Source: Phallusia mammillata
Lineage: Eukaryota; Chordata; Ascidiacea; Phlebobranchia; Ascidiidae
DNA length: 64,000 bases
NCBI GenBank assembly: GCA_003260075.1
Contig: QLIY01000124.1
Coordinates: 1 to 64,000 of the forward strand
Direction: 5' to 3'
Notes under the pieces: generated by a model
Database searches by the model: none
Told to the model about the DNA's origin: nothing
Seen by the model: only the letters and a program-made list of their open reading frames with translations
Made by a program: the position numbers and the translations under genes
In this document: in pieces, positions 49,801 through 61,800 of the stretch
Layout: each line of letters starts with the position of its first letter
Numbering within the stretch: position 1 is the stretch's first letter

Positions 49801-52800
49801 GGGGGGTCACTAGGGATTTAGGGGTGCACAACAAGACAGAAACATCCGGAATTTAGAGGCAAGATATCCCAAATAGATTATTCCTTCCAACTCAATGACT
49901 TGTTTTTCGGTATTTGGGGAAGTTATTTTGATAGCAGCGTGAAAGTTTTGTTAACTTCGAAAACACTGAAATTCCCAAAAGATAATACTGAACAAGAATC
50001 AATCGATTCACACATCGTTTTATGGAATACTGTATGTTTGAACAAAAATTTTCTAACACCAACATTTCCTTATTCAAATAGAATAAATTTGCAAAATCTT
50101 TGGGAGATTTAAGTTTATCAAGCATTATTTTTGGGGACTCAAAAGTTGGCAAAAATTATCTACTTTCAAATTGCATAAATATGAAACCAGACAAGAAATT
50201 TTAAAGCCAAATTAGCAAGTTAGTTGCTTTTTGTTTTGTCCACATTACAGGCTAGTAGTTTCTGCAAACATGCATGCGCCTCTCAACGTGTGTATTCCTT
50301 TAAACTTTCACATTAACCACAATCCCTGGTGTAACAACATTGAATTCCTGACTACAGGAGAAGTGTTTTTGCGTGGGCGATTTTGCACAATAGTTACCTT
50401 AAAATCTGTTTGCACAATCCTGAATTCTTGTCACAATGACTCAAGATGACTCAACATGTGTGCGACATGTTCCTCACATCCGCAAAATGTTCTGACACAT
50501 TTTTATCAACATTTGTAATCTCTATGAAGTATTATATAGAGTTTTGTTATAGGAAACCTTGCCTGAAAAATTTGAATGGGTAATTATAGGTGATGCCTTT
50601 CTAAATTTCAAATGAATGTTTGTGCACGGGGGGGGGGGAGTTTTGTTATAGGAAACCTTGCCTGAAAAATTTGAATGAGTAATTATAGGTGATGCCTTTC
50701 TAAATTTCAAATGAATGTTTGTGCACTATAGTGTTAATCTTGAAAGAAATGTTTCCAAAATATAAAATATACATTTTTAAATATTTATTTTAGGGACGTT
50801 TTTCAAAAAGACTTTGGTTTCAACTACATATGCATAGCACATTATATGCCCAAGGAGTCAATAGTTCGGGGGATTTACATCCAACGAATCATTACAAAAT
50901 ATATAAAATATACTCTTGCTATATCAAATTATAGATAATTTTATTACAAGCGATTAAAGATCAGATACCACAAAGTGATTGTTGTTTCCTGGGCGGTTGG
51001 CGGTCGCAGCAAGAATGAAATTTAATAACCCCCGTTTACCAAAGGAAACTTGACCCCTTATATGGCTGACAGGGGCGTCTGCGTGTCTCCAAAGGTCGTT
51101 TCTTTTTGTATTTTTTGTTGTTAGTAAGCCGAATGAATAAATGGGAGCTTCTATAGTGAATGCACTGCCAGCTATATTTTAACCTACGAATTACAAGTAT
51201 TTTTGCCGTTTTGGTGCATTTAATTTTAGCGCCTTTTGTCAGTGGCACTAAAACGCAGTAAAAAAGTTGACCCGTTTGCAAAAAAGGCCCTCCTGCACTG
51301 TTTTTACAAAATATTCGCCTACACGACCTCCTTATACTTAAGTGTCGACCCCTCCTTTTTAAATAATGAACCGACCCTTGTTACCCATATTTCAACCCCT
51401 ATTACAATTTATCGACCGGCCCTTGTTTGTGGAACCCGTTAGACGACCGAGCGTTCGAAACTGAGCTAAATGTGTTCTGATGGCCGAAGTAGATAACATT
51501 GTGCGGTCTCGGTGTGCCCACTTTACATTCCGGGCATCGGCATTTATGCGAAGGCGATAAGGAAATTTCTCACTGTTTGTCTGCGTGTAGAATTTGATTT
51601 CGTTTCATCGCAAATCGACGCGTCACGCGGTCGCAAACGCAGCGTCATAAAGGTTTAAAGGAAAACCGTACGAATATTTTTGGAAACTATTTAAAATGGT
51701 TTAGTAGTTAAATTACTGAAAACGTTCATCATGCATATATAGTTTATATTTTTGGGGAAAAGGCGCCTTTTTTTAACAAGATGAAATTAGAATCATGATT
51801 TATAAATCGTCAATTGTAGTTTAAATACATTTTACCAGCTGTGTTATTTTATAAGGTGTGCAAAATATTGCCTAATTGACTTTAAAACTACACACAAACA
51901 TTTTACATTAAATTTTGGCTAAAAATACCTTGTCAGCGATTTTGCAGTTTTGGCACCTAATGACCTTTCGCGCAACATCGACAAAAATATTTTCGGATTC
52001 CCTTTAAATATCTCTCGCCATCTCGAAAACGAGAACATAATGCTTTCGACCGGTCCACTTTGTAAAATTCGATAACATCTTGCCAACACCGCGCGAGCCA
52101 CCTGGAGGAGCCCGGTGTCGTGTGTACCGTTGCTAGGCAACCGGCGTCGACGTCACTTGACGCCGCGCAAGGTTTTTAATACTCGACGAAAAAAAAACGA
52201 ATTCTCCATCTTTAATCCAATACTGCACCCGGCTCAGATTTCGTCAGATACTGAACTTTAACGCGTCGAAGTTGTGAATGTGGGTAACGTAACCCGGTAT
52301 CTGTTATAGATTATCNTGTCGTGTGTACCGTTGCTAGGCAACTGGCGTCGACGTCACTTGACGCCGCGCAAGGTTTTTAATACTCGACGAAAAAAAAACG
52401 AATTCTCCATCTTTAATCCAATACTGCACCCGGCTCAGATTTCGTCAGATACTGAACTTTAACGCGTCGAAGTTGTGAATGTGGGTAACGTAACCCGGTA
52501 TCTGTTATAGATTATCGCGACTTTGAGTTCTTTAGATGCGCGAGAGATGATATCTAATACCCGTGGTATAAGCGTCATATGTTTGCACTGGACGTGAAGG
52601 TGACCTGAGTTCTAATGCGTGACGTTCTTGTTGGTTTTTAATGGAGCTCTAAAACTAAATTCGAATCCGACCGCTTGAAGCGCTAGATTTATTGTTGAGT
52701 CCCATGGAGGTATTGATTCGCACAGAATACTATGTTTGAATTTGAAGTGTTAACCAGTAACTTTATTTGCCAATATAATGTTTTTATCTTATGTTTGTTT

Positions 52801-55800
52801 ATATACGACCGATTTCAATCCTTAAGCAATTTTGAAAATATGACTACTTGGTTAACCTCTCTGTCTGTTTCGTTTAGTTGTTGACTTGAATGACTAACAT
52901 CCTTTTCCGGAATCATAATGACGTAAATGTTTTGCCTGAAAAACTATCCAAAAAGAGAAATATACATACCGTATAGTTGACATCTGCAGTCTTTTAAAAA
53001 AAGTGTTAACATTTTTGTGTAACCGTTTTAAAAAATGCCATTGAACAATGCCATAAGATTTTGTGGTATTTACCCACAAGTCCAGTTATCAACAGTCAGT
53101 AGTAGTTATCAGGCTTTGCACAATAGAGGTCCCCTGGGTATTTAAAGCTGGCTATAGTGACCCGTGGTTCGAGTGGAGTTGAACGGTTGCCTGCTGTGCC
53201 ACCCGTCAATTAGTTGCCGGTAGGGGGGGGGGAAAAAGTGTTAACATTTTTGGGCAACCGATCTTGCGGTATTTACCCACAAGTCCAGTTATCAACAGTC
53301 AGTAGTAGTCATCAGCCTTTACACAATAGAGGTCCCCTGGGTATTTAAAGCCGGCTATAGTGACCCGTGGTATGAGCGGAGTTGAACGGTTGCCTGCTGT
53401 GCCACCCGTCAATTAGTTGCCGGTAATTTAAGCTTAATCGATTGCGACCGTCGTCTTTCGCCACCAGGGGCATCCAGTCTACTGAAACTAGCGACCATCT
53501 GTAAGACATTAACTGGTTGTGGGACATGACTACTGTGTAACTGGGAGTTTTTGCGGTACTGGTCAAAGACTTAACCCAAACACAAACACTTGAATAGCAG
53601 AATATAACTTCTACTTACAATGGTACTGGGTAAGAATTAGGCATTGGTTGGTAGGGATGTTGAGGAAAATTAAAAGCCATTATTTATACCTTTTTGATTA
53701 AATAAGTATATTAACGTATAACAATGTCTGATTGTTGAAATTTGACGTTTTTATAAGGTTATACCTTTTCCCGCATATGAGTAGGGGGGGGGGAAGTTTT
53801 TGCGGTACTGGTCAAAGACTTAACCTAAACAAAAACACTTAAATAGCATAACTTGTACTTACAATGATATGGGGGTGTTGAGGAAAATTAAAAGCCTGTA
53901 TTTTTACCTTTTGATTAAATAAGTATATTAACGTATAACAATGTATGATTGTTGAAATTTGACGTTTTTATAAGGTTATACCTTTTCCTGTATATGAGTA
54001 CTCGCATTAAATCCATTTAACAAAATGACTTGTTTTATGTGATTAATTTGAACTATCTACACTAAAATTGTCATTACCTGACATCATTTATACTTTTTCA
54101 ACTTTTATGTTTTAATAATAAAAATGTAAGTCTTTTTCAGCCAGGCATTTTGTCTTGAATAAACCAAGACAACTTGATTTAAGCAAACCATCTGCATACT
54201 GCGCTTCATTTACGAATATCTTGACCGTATAAGTCGACCACTGGTCTTCTTTAATGGGCAATGTTTGGTAAAATCCTATTTGTGTAAACAACCACCATAC
54301 TTTGTCGCGATTTGTTGATTTTCGGACTTCTACCGTGGTCTGATCCGGTTTTAAGTTGCCAAGTGGCTCAGTTTTGTTACAAGTGACATGATTGGCCATT
54401 TTCTCCTTGAAGTTTATCTGGGTAATTCTTCGGAAACATGTGGTCATATTTAACACATTTCTTAGCATTTTGAATCTGTTCATAGTTTTGTAGAAAGGTT
54501 GTGAAATATTTGTGAAGGATTATTAGCACAAAAACACAATTCAAACTAAATTTCATTTTACAAATTTGATCGAAACTGCCTAAAACAGCGTTAAAGTGGG
54601 ATCATAGGAAAAACTTGATTCTTGGTTCCCCTTGAAGTTTAAATACTTCCGCTTTTTGGTGCCCTCTTGTGTCGAGGAGAAAATGTGTATTGGGCGGTAT
54701 TTATTTGATCAGCTTAAGACAACAACATGCTAATGTAGCGACGAACCTGTGTATTACAATGTACAGGGGAATTAGGCCTTTCAATAGGCGAACGTGAGAC
54801 TTGGTGAAATTCCATTTGATCGATTATCTTTGTACGTGTTCTATGCATAATGCATTGGCTTTGTCGTGTAGTGTGGCTCACCATACATGTGTATCGGTCT
54901 TGTTTGTGTCTAGAGATTGTGGATTAATTTATTTTAATTACTTTTTGGTTAATAGGGATTATTTGATTTCGGGGTGTTATTTTTATGACCATTTGAAAAA
55001 GTTTGTCTGTACCTTACATTAATATTGTATATGCATGTTCATATTGTTGTGGTTTCAGGTGGAAGTTTTAATTTTGTTTTATCCTATTTGCTTTCTTACT
55101 TCTGTTTTAAGGTGATTTTGTGTTAACTTTACCTAAAAGATCATTAAAAAATGACTAAATATCCGAAAAAACTAATTTTCAATCTATTTAAAAGTCCAAG
55201 CCATAAAAATAAAATTAGAAACTTAAGAAAATCACTCATTTCTTGAAAACAAACCGAGAAATTATGATTTAGAAACTTGCTAAACTAAATGTTCAAGTTT
55301 TAAATGATTTTCATTTCTTTTTCAGATATCAAGAACACATTTCGAATCTCACCCATCGACGAAAACGCGATTAAAGGTCAACAAACTGCCCTGCAATGTC
55401 AACCACCCAGGGGGTTTCCCGATCCCCGCGTCACGTGGAAAAAAGGGGGACGCCCGGTACTTCCCAACCGAAGAACACAGGTACAGTGACCCTAATCTAA
55501 GAATTAATTGTTACGTTGTATTGCAATGTAACGGTTCTCAAACTGGGGTCCGCGGTCCCTTAGGGGTCCGCCACGCGATTTCTGGGGGACCGCGAGGAGC
55601 TTAAAGTATTTCTACAATCTTATGTAATATGAGATCTTGCGAGTGTAAAAGCAAAAATTAGATAGGCAAACGAGTTTTCTATGACAAGAAGTGGTTCTTT
55701 ATACTTAATTTCAATCACTACTAAAGCGTTTGTACACATGTGGTCATGTATATGCTAGAATAGAAAGTTAAACCTTGTTGGAATTCTACAATTCTAGATC

Positions 55801-58800
55801 CGCAACTACAATTTAGTGATCACACGCGCAGTGAAAAGCGACGCTGGAACTTACGTTTGTGTTGCCACCAACGCAGCTGGATCTGTAGAAAGCGAACCAG
55901 CTACACTTAAAGTCTACGGTAAGAACTTGGACAAACCCACAGTTGTAGGCCTAAAAAAATCGAAACACATTTCGAAAATTGATGCAGCAGGAAAATTAAG
56001 GCGTGCGTTTTGACCACATGTTGAAAATATCTTACCCAATAAATGTTGATAGTACAATGCCAGAGAAGTTATTAAAATCGCTCGTCAAAAGGTTGATGTC
56101 AAAAACTGACGTTTCGTCTGAATATTAACTCATCCACAGGTCAGCAAGAGGCCAAAAAGGCTAAGCAAAGTTTACTTAACATCGAATGTGACAGCTACTG
56201 GGTATTAAAACCACCCTTTATAACTACATCCCATGTATTGCAGTATCTATGCCCATATATATGGTACCTTAGCGAAAGATTCAACGGTGGATGCTTAAGC
56301 TCCAGAATAAATTTAAATAAAGCTGATGCCACATACTGCTGCCCCGACTTATACGAAAATATTTTGCTTAAACATTTTACAACTAATCAGATAAATGTAT
56401 TGTTGTAACTCGGGTTCAGGTTTAGTTTAAAGGATACGGGATTGATTTGCGACTGACATATGTATCATACTTTCACGTTGGTTAGACTGACTGTAGCAAA
56501 AATTGGGGCTTGTTTTGGGGGGGGGGGTATGCCCATATATTTGGTACCTTAGCGAAAGATTCAACGGTGGATGCTTAATATCCAGAATAAATTTAAATAA
56601 AGCTGATGCCACATACTGCTGCCACGACTTATACGAAAATATTTTGCTTAAACATTGTACAACTAATCAGATAAATGTATTGTTGTAACTCGGGTTCAGG
56701 TTTAGGGGGGGGGGGTACAAATAAAGGGCCTGTGTTTTCAGGGTCGGGCCAATTTACAATTCTAGGACCATCATACGTCAAAGAACATGCGCAAATGATG
56801 GGGGGGGGGCACAAATAAAGGGCCTGTGTTTTCAGGGCCGGCCCATTTACAATTCTAGGACCATCATACGTCAAAGAACATGCGCAAATGATTACGAGGT
56901 TATAACCAACTTGATTTGAGTTCTAAGAACAAACATTTTGTGTTTTCTGGCAGATAAAGGTTGAGTTCTGGGCTTGTTCAATTACCCCATTGTTACGTTA
57001 CAGTCGTGAACCTTGACTCATAACACAAACACAAGCACAGTTCGCCGATGACGTAATCAATTTTTGATCATTTCGTCACTAGCATGTAACCACATCAAAT
57101 GAGACATAGGTTTATATCATCTAATTTGTCACAAATGTTTTTGGGTACATCGGTTCTTTGTTAAAATAATATTCATTCTTAATTGCCTCGTTCGAAAATA
57201 ATTTTGCATTAAAACTGTGTTTTTCTATTTTCGGGGATTGACAAATTCCTTTTAAATGAGTAGAAATTATCCTTATTCCAGCTTCGCAATTTCATCCAAT
57301 TTTCTTTACTCAATTTGCCCGCAGCGGCAGTGTCGCGTTGTTATTGTTGATAATTTGATTACGACGCGGACCACACACATTCATTCAAGCAAATTATCCC
57401 AAAACGCACCCTTACCCTCAACTGTTTGTCGTTCGTTGCGACTTTGTAGTTGTTCGCGGAAAGATAGACAAAACAAGTTGTTTTCGATTTTGACACGCCG
57501 TATAATTTTCTGGCTTTGACACGCCGCGTGTTTAGGTGCGTAAATTCCTTGTTCTGGATTTTGTAAATACGGCAAGGTAACATGGTTTTCGTGTAGTTTG
57601 GCGTCATTACTGAACGTTTGCAAGGCAACAACGGGGCTTTGGTGTCGCTAAACTGCGTTTAGGGCATGATTTTGAGCCAGCATTTTTTAACATGTGGTGT
57701 GAAACGCTCTACACTGTTCTTTATACAAGCGAGGATTTTTTTTCGGGTAATAAACGAATTCACATTAAGACTTAAACAAGTCTAGCGTGTTGCTGCAACA
57801 TGTTTCGCCTATTACACGCTAAAATACTTCTGTAAAAGCGGTTTGTGTTGACGAAATATCCCACTGTGGTTTCAGGTGTGCACATTTACTTTAATACACC
57901 TGTTTTTTGCCGTTATCTAATATGTAACAATGCATATAGTTTTCCTAAGTACTCTCTTCCAAAGCAAGTTAAACACTATAAACTTTGTGTCTTACGCACA
58001 AATTGAGTCCTGGAGTTTTGTGAGACACACTGATTAAAGCAGGGGTTTACGAGCTTTAGCACTCATGTTACCGAGTACAGTTAACATGGCTCTAGACCGC
58101 GGGCCGCACCTTTACGTGTGACACAAGTTGACTACTTTGTTGCGTCCCAAACATGGTTATATTTAGCTTACCAAACATGGTTATATTTAGCTTACAGCTT
58201 TTGGTAAAGTTCGCAAGTAATTCTAGCCGTGTTGTTAGATTGCACAAAAATAGCTCTGAATGCATTGATCTGCTCAAAAACAAAAAAATGCTTTTAATAG
58301 CACTGCTTTAAAATAGTTTTGCCCGCCACACTTTATCAAAAATCTACTTCGTGGTCCTCCCAATCTTTATTCAAAAGGTCGCTTTTGGCTTGAAGGCCGC
58401 AGGTTCTACACCCTTGATTATAAAGGGAAAAAATTGTGTGCGCACTACAATCAGGCGACAGGTTGTTGGAATCCAAGGACCCAATCAATACACAAATGTG
58501 CCAACATGGTGTTGTACTGCCGTGTGCGGTTGTGTTGACCTTATTCAGCACCTCACAACAGACTTGCCTTTACCTCATGCCGCATCTACTCCTAGGGTCT
58601 TTGAAACCGCTGACGTGTTACAAATTCGACGTGTAATGCGATTTTTAGCCAGTGTATTGCTCATGGGATAATGGGAACATCTGTCAGCGCTTAAAGATAC
58701 GGACCGGAGATATTAGAGAGAATTAAGGTTCAAGTGTGTGATCGAAAATCGAGGAGTGAATAGATTTGATCTTGACCCTATTTGGTTGTTTCCGATTGAT

Positions 58801-61800
58801 ACGTTGGTTGAAGTGTTTCGATTTATACAAAGACTTGCTGTGTCGACGTTAAAGTTTGTTTTAAAAAACCTAAGTATCGTTTTACTGGTTTTGAAAAAGC
58901 ATCGGTTGATGTTATTGAATGCGTTTTAAATTGACCCGTAACTATCTTTGCTATGTCACCCTGTCAAGTCATTTTCCAAACTTAACGTGGATTTGTTGCT
59001 AAAACAAGCGCAAATTTCCCCTTTAAGATCACATAATATTTTTTAATTTATTTTGTCTTTATTCAGTAATACGACCTTGCAATCACACCCTTGCATTAAT
59101 ACAAACATCGAATCAAACATCACATCATGGGTGTTTAATTAGATCGGGTCACAGACGGGCCATCATTGCCCATCGTCGCATCAGCACACATCGGGTTTGA
59201 GAGCAAATTGGCCTTCATTCAAACTCTCTAGTGCACAATGCTCCAAACAGCACATAAATTATTCAGTGTAGAGCTTGTTTTAACGAAAAGTTTCTCAAAA
59301 TCCATTAAGACCCTGTGTTGCTGGCAACATAAAACTTGTTCATGTTTTAGCGGTGCTGTGTACAGTGTTTTTTTAAGGTGTTCAAATTTCTCCAGCGGTT
59401 TCCCAAAATTTGGACTTGCAACTACAACTACAGTTTTTGGTATTTAAATGAAACACTTGCGGTCTCTTAAAACTACTTACCGGTCACCCAAACCAAACCT
59501 TAAAAAGCCTGGCTGTGTGCATGGTGGCTCTGTTTTTTAGAGTTTTTTATGAACTTAAATTTGTTTTTGCTTCACCCGACAAGGCAGTGTTTATTTTAAA
59601 CCAAACTGTTACGTTCGTGAAACCAGAAATGTAAAAAAATCTGAATTTAGGGTTTCATGTTCTTGTCGTATAGGAATACAAAGAATATGTACAAATCCTT
59701 GTCCAAAGTTTTGAGTCTTTTCCCACCTAAATGTTCAATTTTTTATCGTCACATTTTACACAGTTCATGCGGAAATGCAATAACACAATAGAATGCAGTT
59801 CATTGGTCTGATGATTTTGTTATACCCCTTTTCAATGTCACCGGCAAAAATCATTTCACTCAATTTTGTACATTATGTCTACTCGTTTTGAAGACAGTTT
59901 AATTGTTATGAGTCTGTAACGGTGATGTTTTTGTCTTGCAGAACCGCCTCGTTTCTCCGTGGAGCCGGTCGACCAGACGGCCAGATCCGGCCACAGTGTG
60001 ACGCTAGAGTGCAGGGCAACCGGTGACCCGAAACCTCAGATCACGTGGTCTAAGAACAAAGGGGAAATCCCCTTCGACAGGTAAATACTGGTATTACAAA
60101 AATATCTTTATCAGGTATATTTAGGTGACTATGCAATGTTCTTTTTAACTCGTTTTTGGAATAGTAAGTTTTTTTTCCAGAAATAATAAGTTTTAGTTAA
60201 GTTGAATTAAAAAAAAAATCCAGCGAATCTATCTAATACATGCTATTGGGATGCCAACCCAAGACTTTGGATAACTAGTAATTATTTAGAAAACTGGACA
60301 CCTATATGCAACTGAACAAATCAATATCATTCAATTTCCAAGTTAATCAAACCTAATATACCTTCTTTTATTGAACAGAACAGTGCAAATGAACAATGGC
60401 AATCTACAAATTGACTTATTACGGACAAGCGACCAAGGAAAATATACGTGCACTGCCACCAACAGAGCAGGATCGATTACTACTAATGCTTATCTTACAG
60501 TGGAAGGTAGGAACATGATTATCTTGTTTTTAACATTCTTTATTTGTTATGTACATGCCTGTAATCATTCTATGGATCTTATTCAAGGCTAACTGTCTGT
60601 AGATAGTGGAAAACCATGGGCAGTAAGCATGTCAAATTTGAGAGATTTTTGCAGGAAACAACTGCAATAGTGTAAAACGTGACGAACAAGTGATAAAAAG
60701 TGCCGAAAAAGATATGTTTGGTTGCTTAAATATAAGCAGTATGCCCATAAAACGGTTTTGATTTACTTTATAATGCACGCTCTATTTAAATTCTATTTGC
60801 TTGTGTGCATATGAAATAAAGGGAGAAAGCAAAAAATGCTGAAAAATAATTTTAAATTTGAAACCTTGTTTATTTTAAATGGGCCCAAATTTCCACTTAG
60901 ACTTACAAAACCCTAAATCACACTCAAGGAGCTTTAAACTTGGATTCCAGACGTCTAAGATTAATTTCCCGATAATAGTTGACGAACAACACGACTTCAG
61001 TACCTCTTAGGCACGCCAGGAATTCCACAAAAACGCGTTTCAAAAGGCTTCGATCCCGGATTTGGTCACAAAGTGCTACAATCCCTATTCCATTTTCCTG
61101 ATTCCGGCGGCCTTAGGAATGTAGTTATCAGGGAACGATAAGCCCATGCTACTCGAGAAAACGTCTAGAAGGCGGGCGTCGCAATAAAAACCCGTCGGTA
61201 AACCTCCAGGGCGCGTTAAAACAGCCTCAAAAGCGCCCAGTAATGTTGCAACAGCCACTGGGGCGGGTTCGCGACTGTTTTTCGTGCGCTCCACGTGCTG
61301 TAGTCATGACAACCGCGTCACCGATAACTGTGATTGATGTTGGCGCGGCGAGAGTTTAATGAAAAACCCGCGATCTGCAGACCCGCTGTGTTGATTTAGA
61401 CTGGCCGGTTTACGGCTACTCTAGCTTAGCCCCGATATATTAGTGTCCGTCTCCCCACAAACGGTCCAGGGGGGGGGGTACAATGACTTTTTCCTGACCA
61501 GTAGGGTTTGTATTTTCAAGAAATGCCAAAGTAATGAGATTTTTGGGGGTCTGATAAGGTACTGGGTAGTTTTACTGCTGTACGTGTAGAGTTCATGTTT
61601 TTGTTTTTTCTGGTTACATACAATTGCGTAACCTGATCGGGAACAGGTCAAACTTGTTTATACACTGTATCGCTTTCCATTTATATTCCGAACTTTAGAG
61701 AGTTTAGTTGCCGAATTAGCCAGATGCAACTCGTACATCTTGCAACATCTTTTCCCGACAAAAATTCCTACAGTTGCCATCATCCGTATTGAGTTTTGAT

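Larger units (their letters stand above)
21441..55325 (+). other. robo intron 3 (33.9 kb)
   Basis: It separates exons 3 and 4, which join in phase 1. No exon or nested gene could be supported on either strand. Contents are about 17 assembly junctions, four longer poly-G gaps, several spliced-leader-like sites, two hAT-like elements, a haplotype-specific element (46868-47362), one single-ended hAT terminus near 25449 (CAGGGGTCCGCAACCTTT), and eight TGACGTCA palindromes. Some of these lie in GC-richer patches around 23390, 30515, 42150, 42790, 49010 and 49690, which are candidates for regulatory DNA. Confidence 0.6.
55919..59941 (+). other. robo intron 5 (4.0 kb)
   Basis: It contains two allelic overlaps (56246-56424 with 56528-56704; 56716-56799 with 56810-56890), an extra junction at 56705-56715, a hAT-like element at 58040-58416 and the family B MITE at 59363-59511. 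No exon is supported; overlapping 60-106-codon frames at 57256-57631 and 58351-58671 have no domains. Confidence 0.65.

Noticed and set aside
1108..56890. Many direct repeats as a CRISPR array or programmed tandem duplications
   Set aside because: Units differ in length and sequence at every site. Each pair is centred on a gap mark, and there is no regular repeat-spacer pattern.
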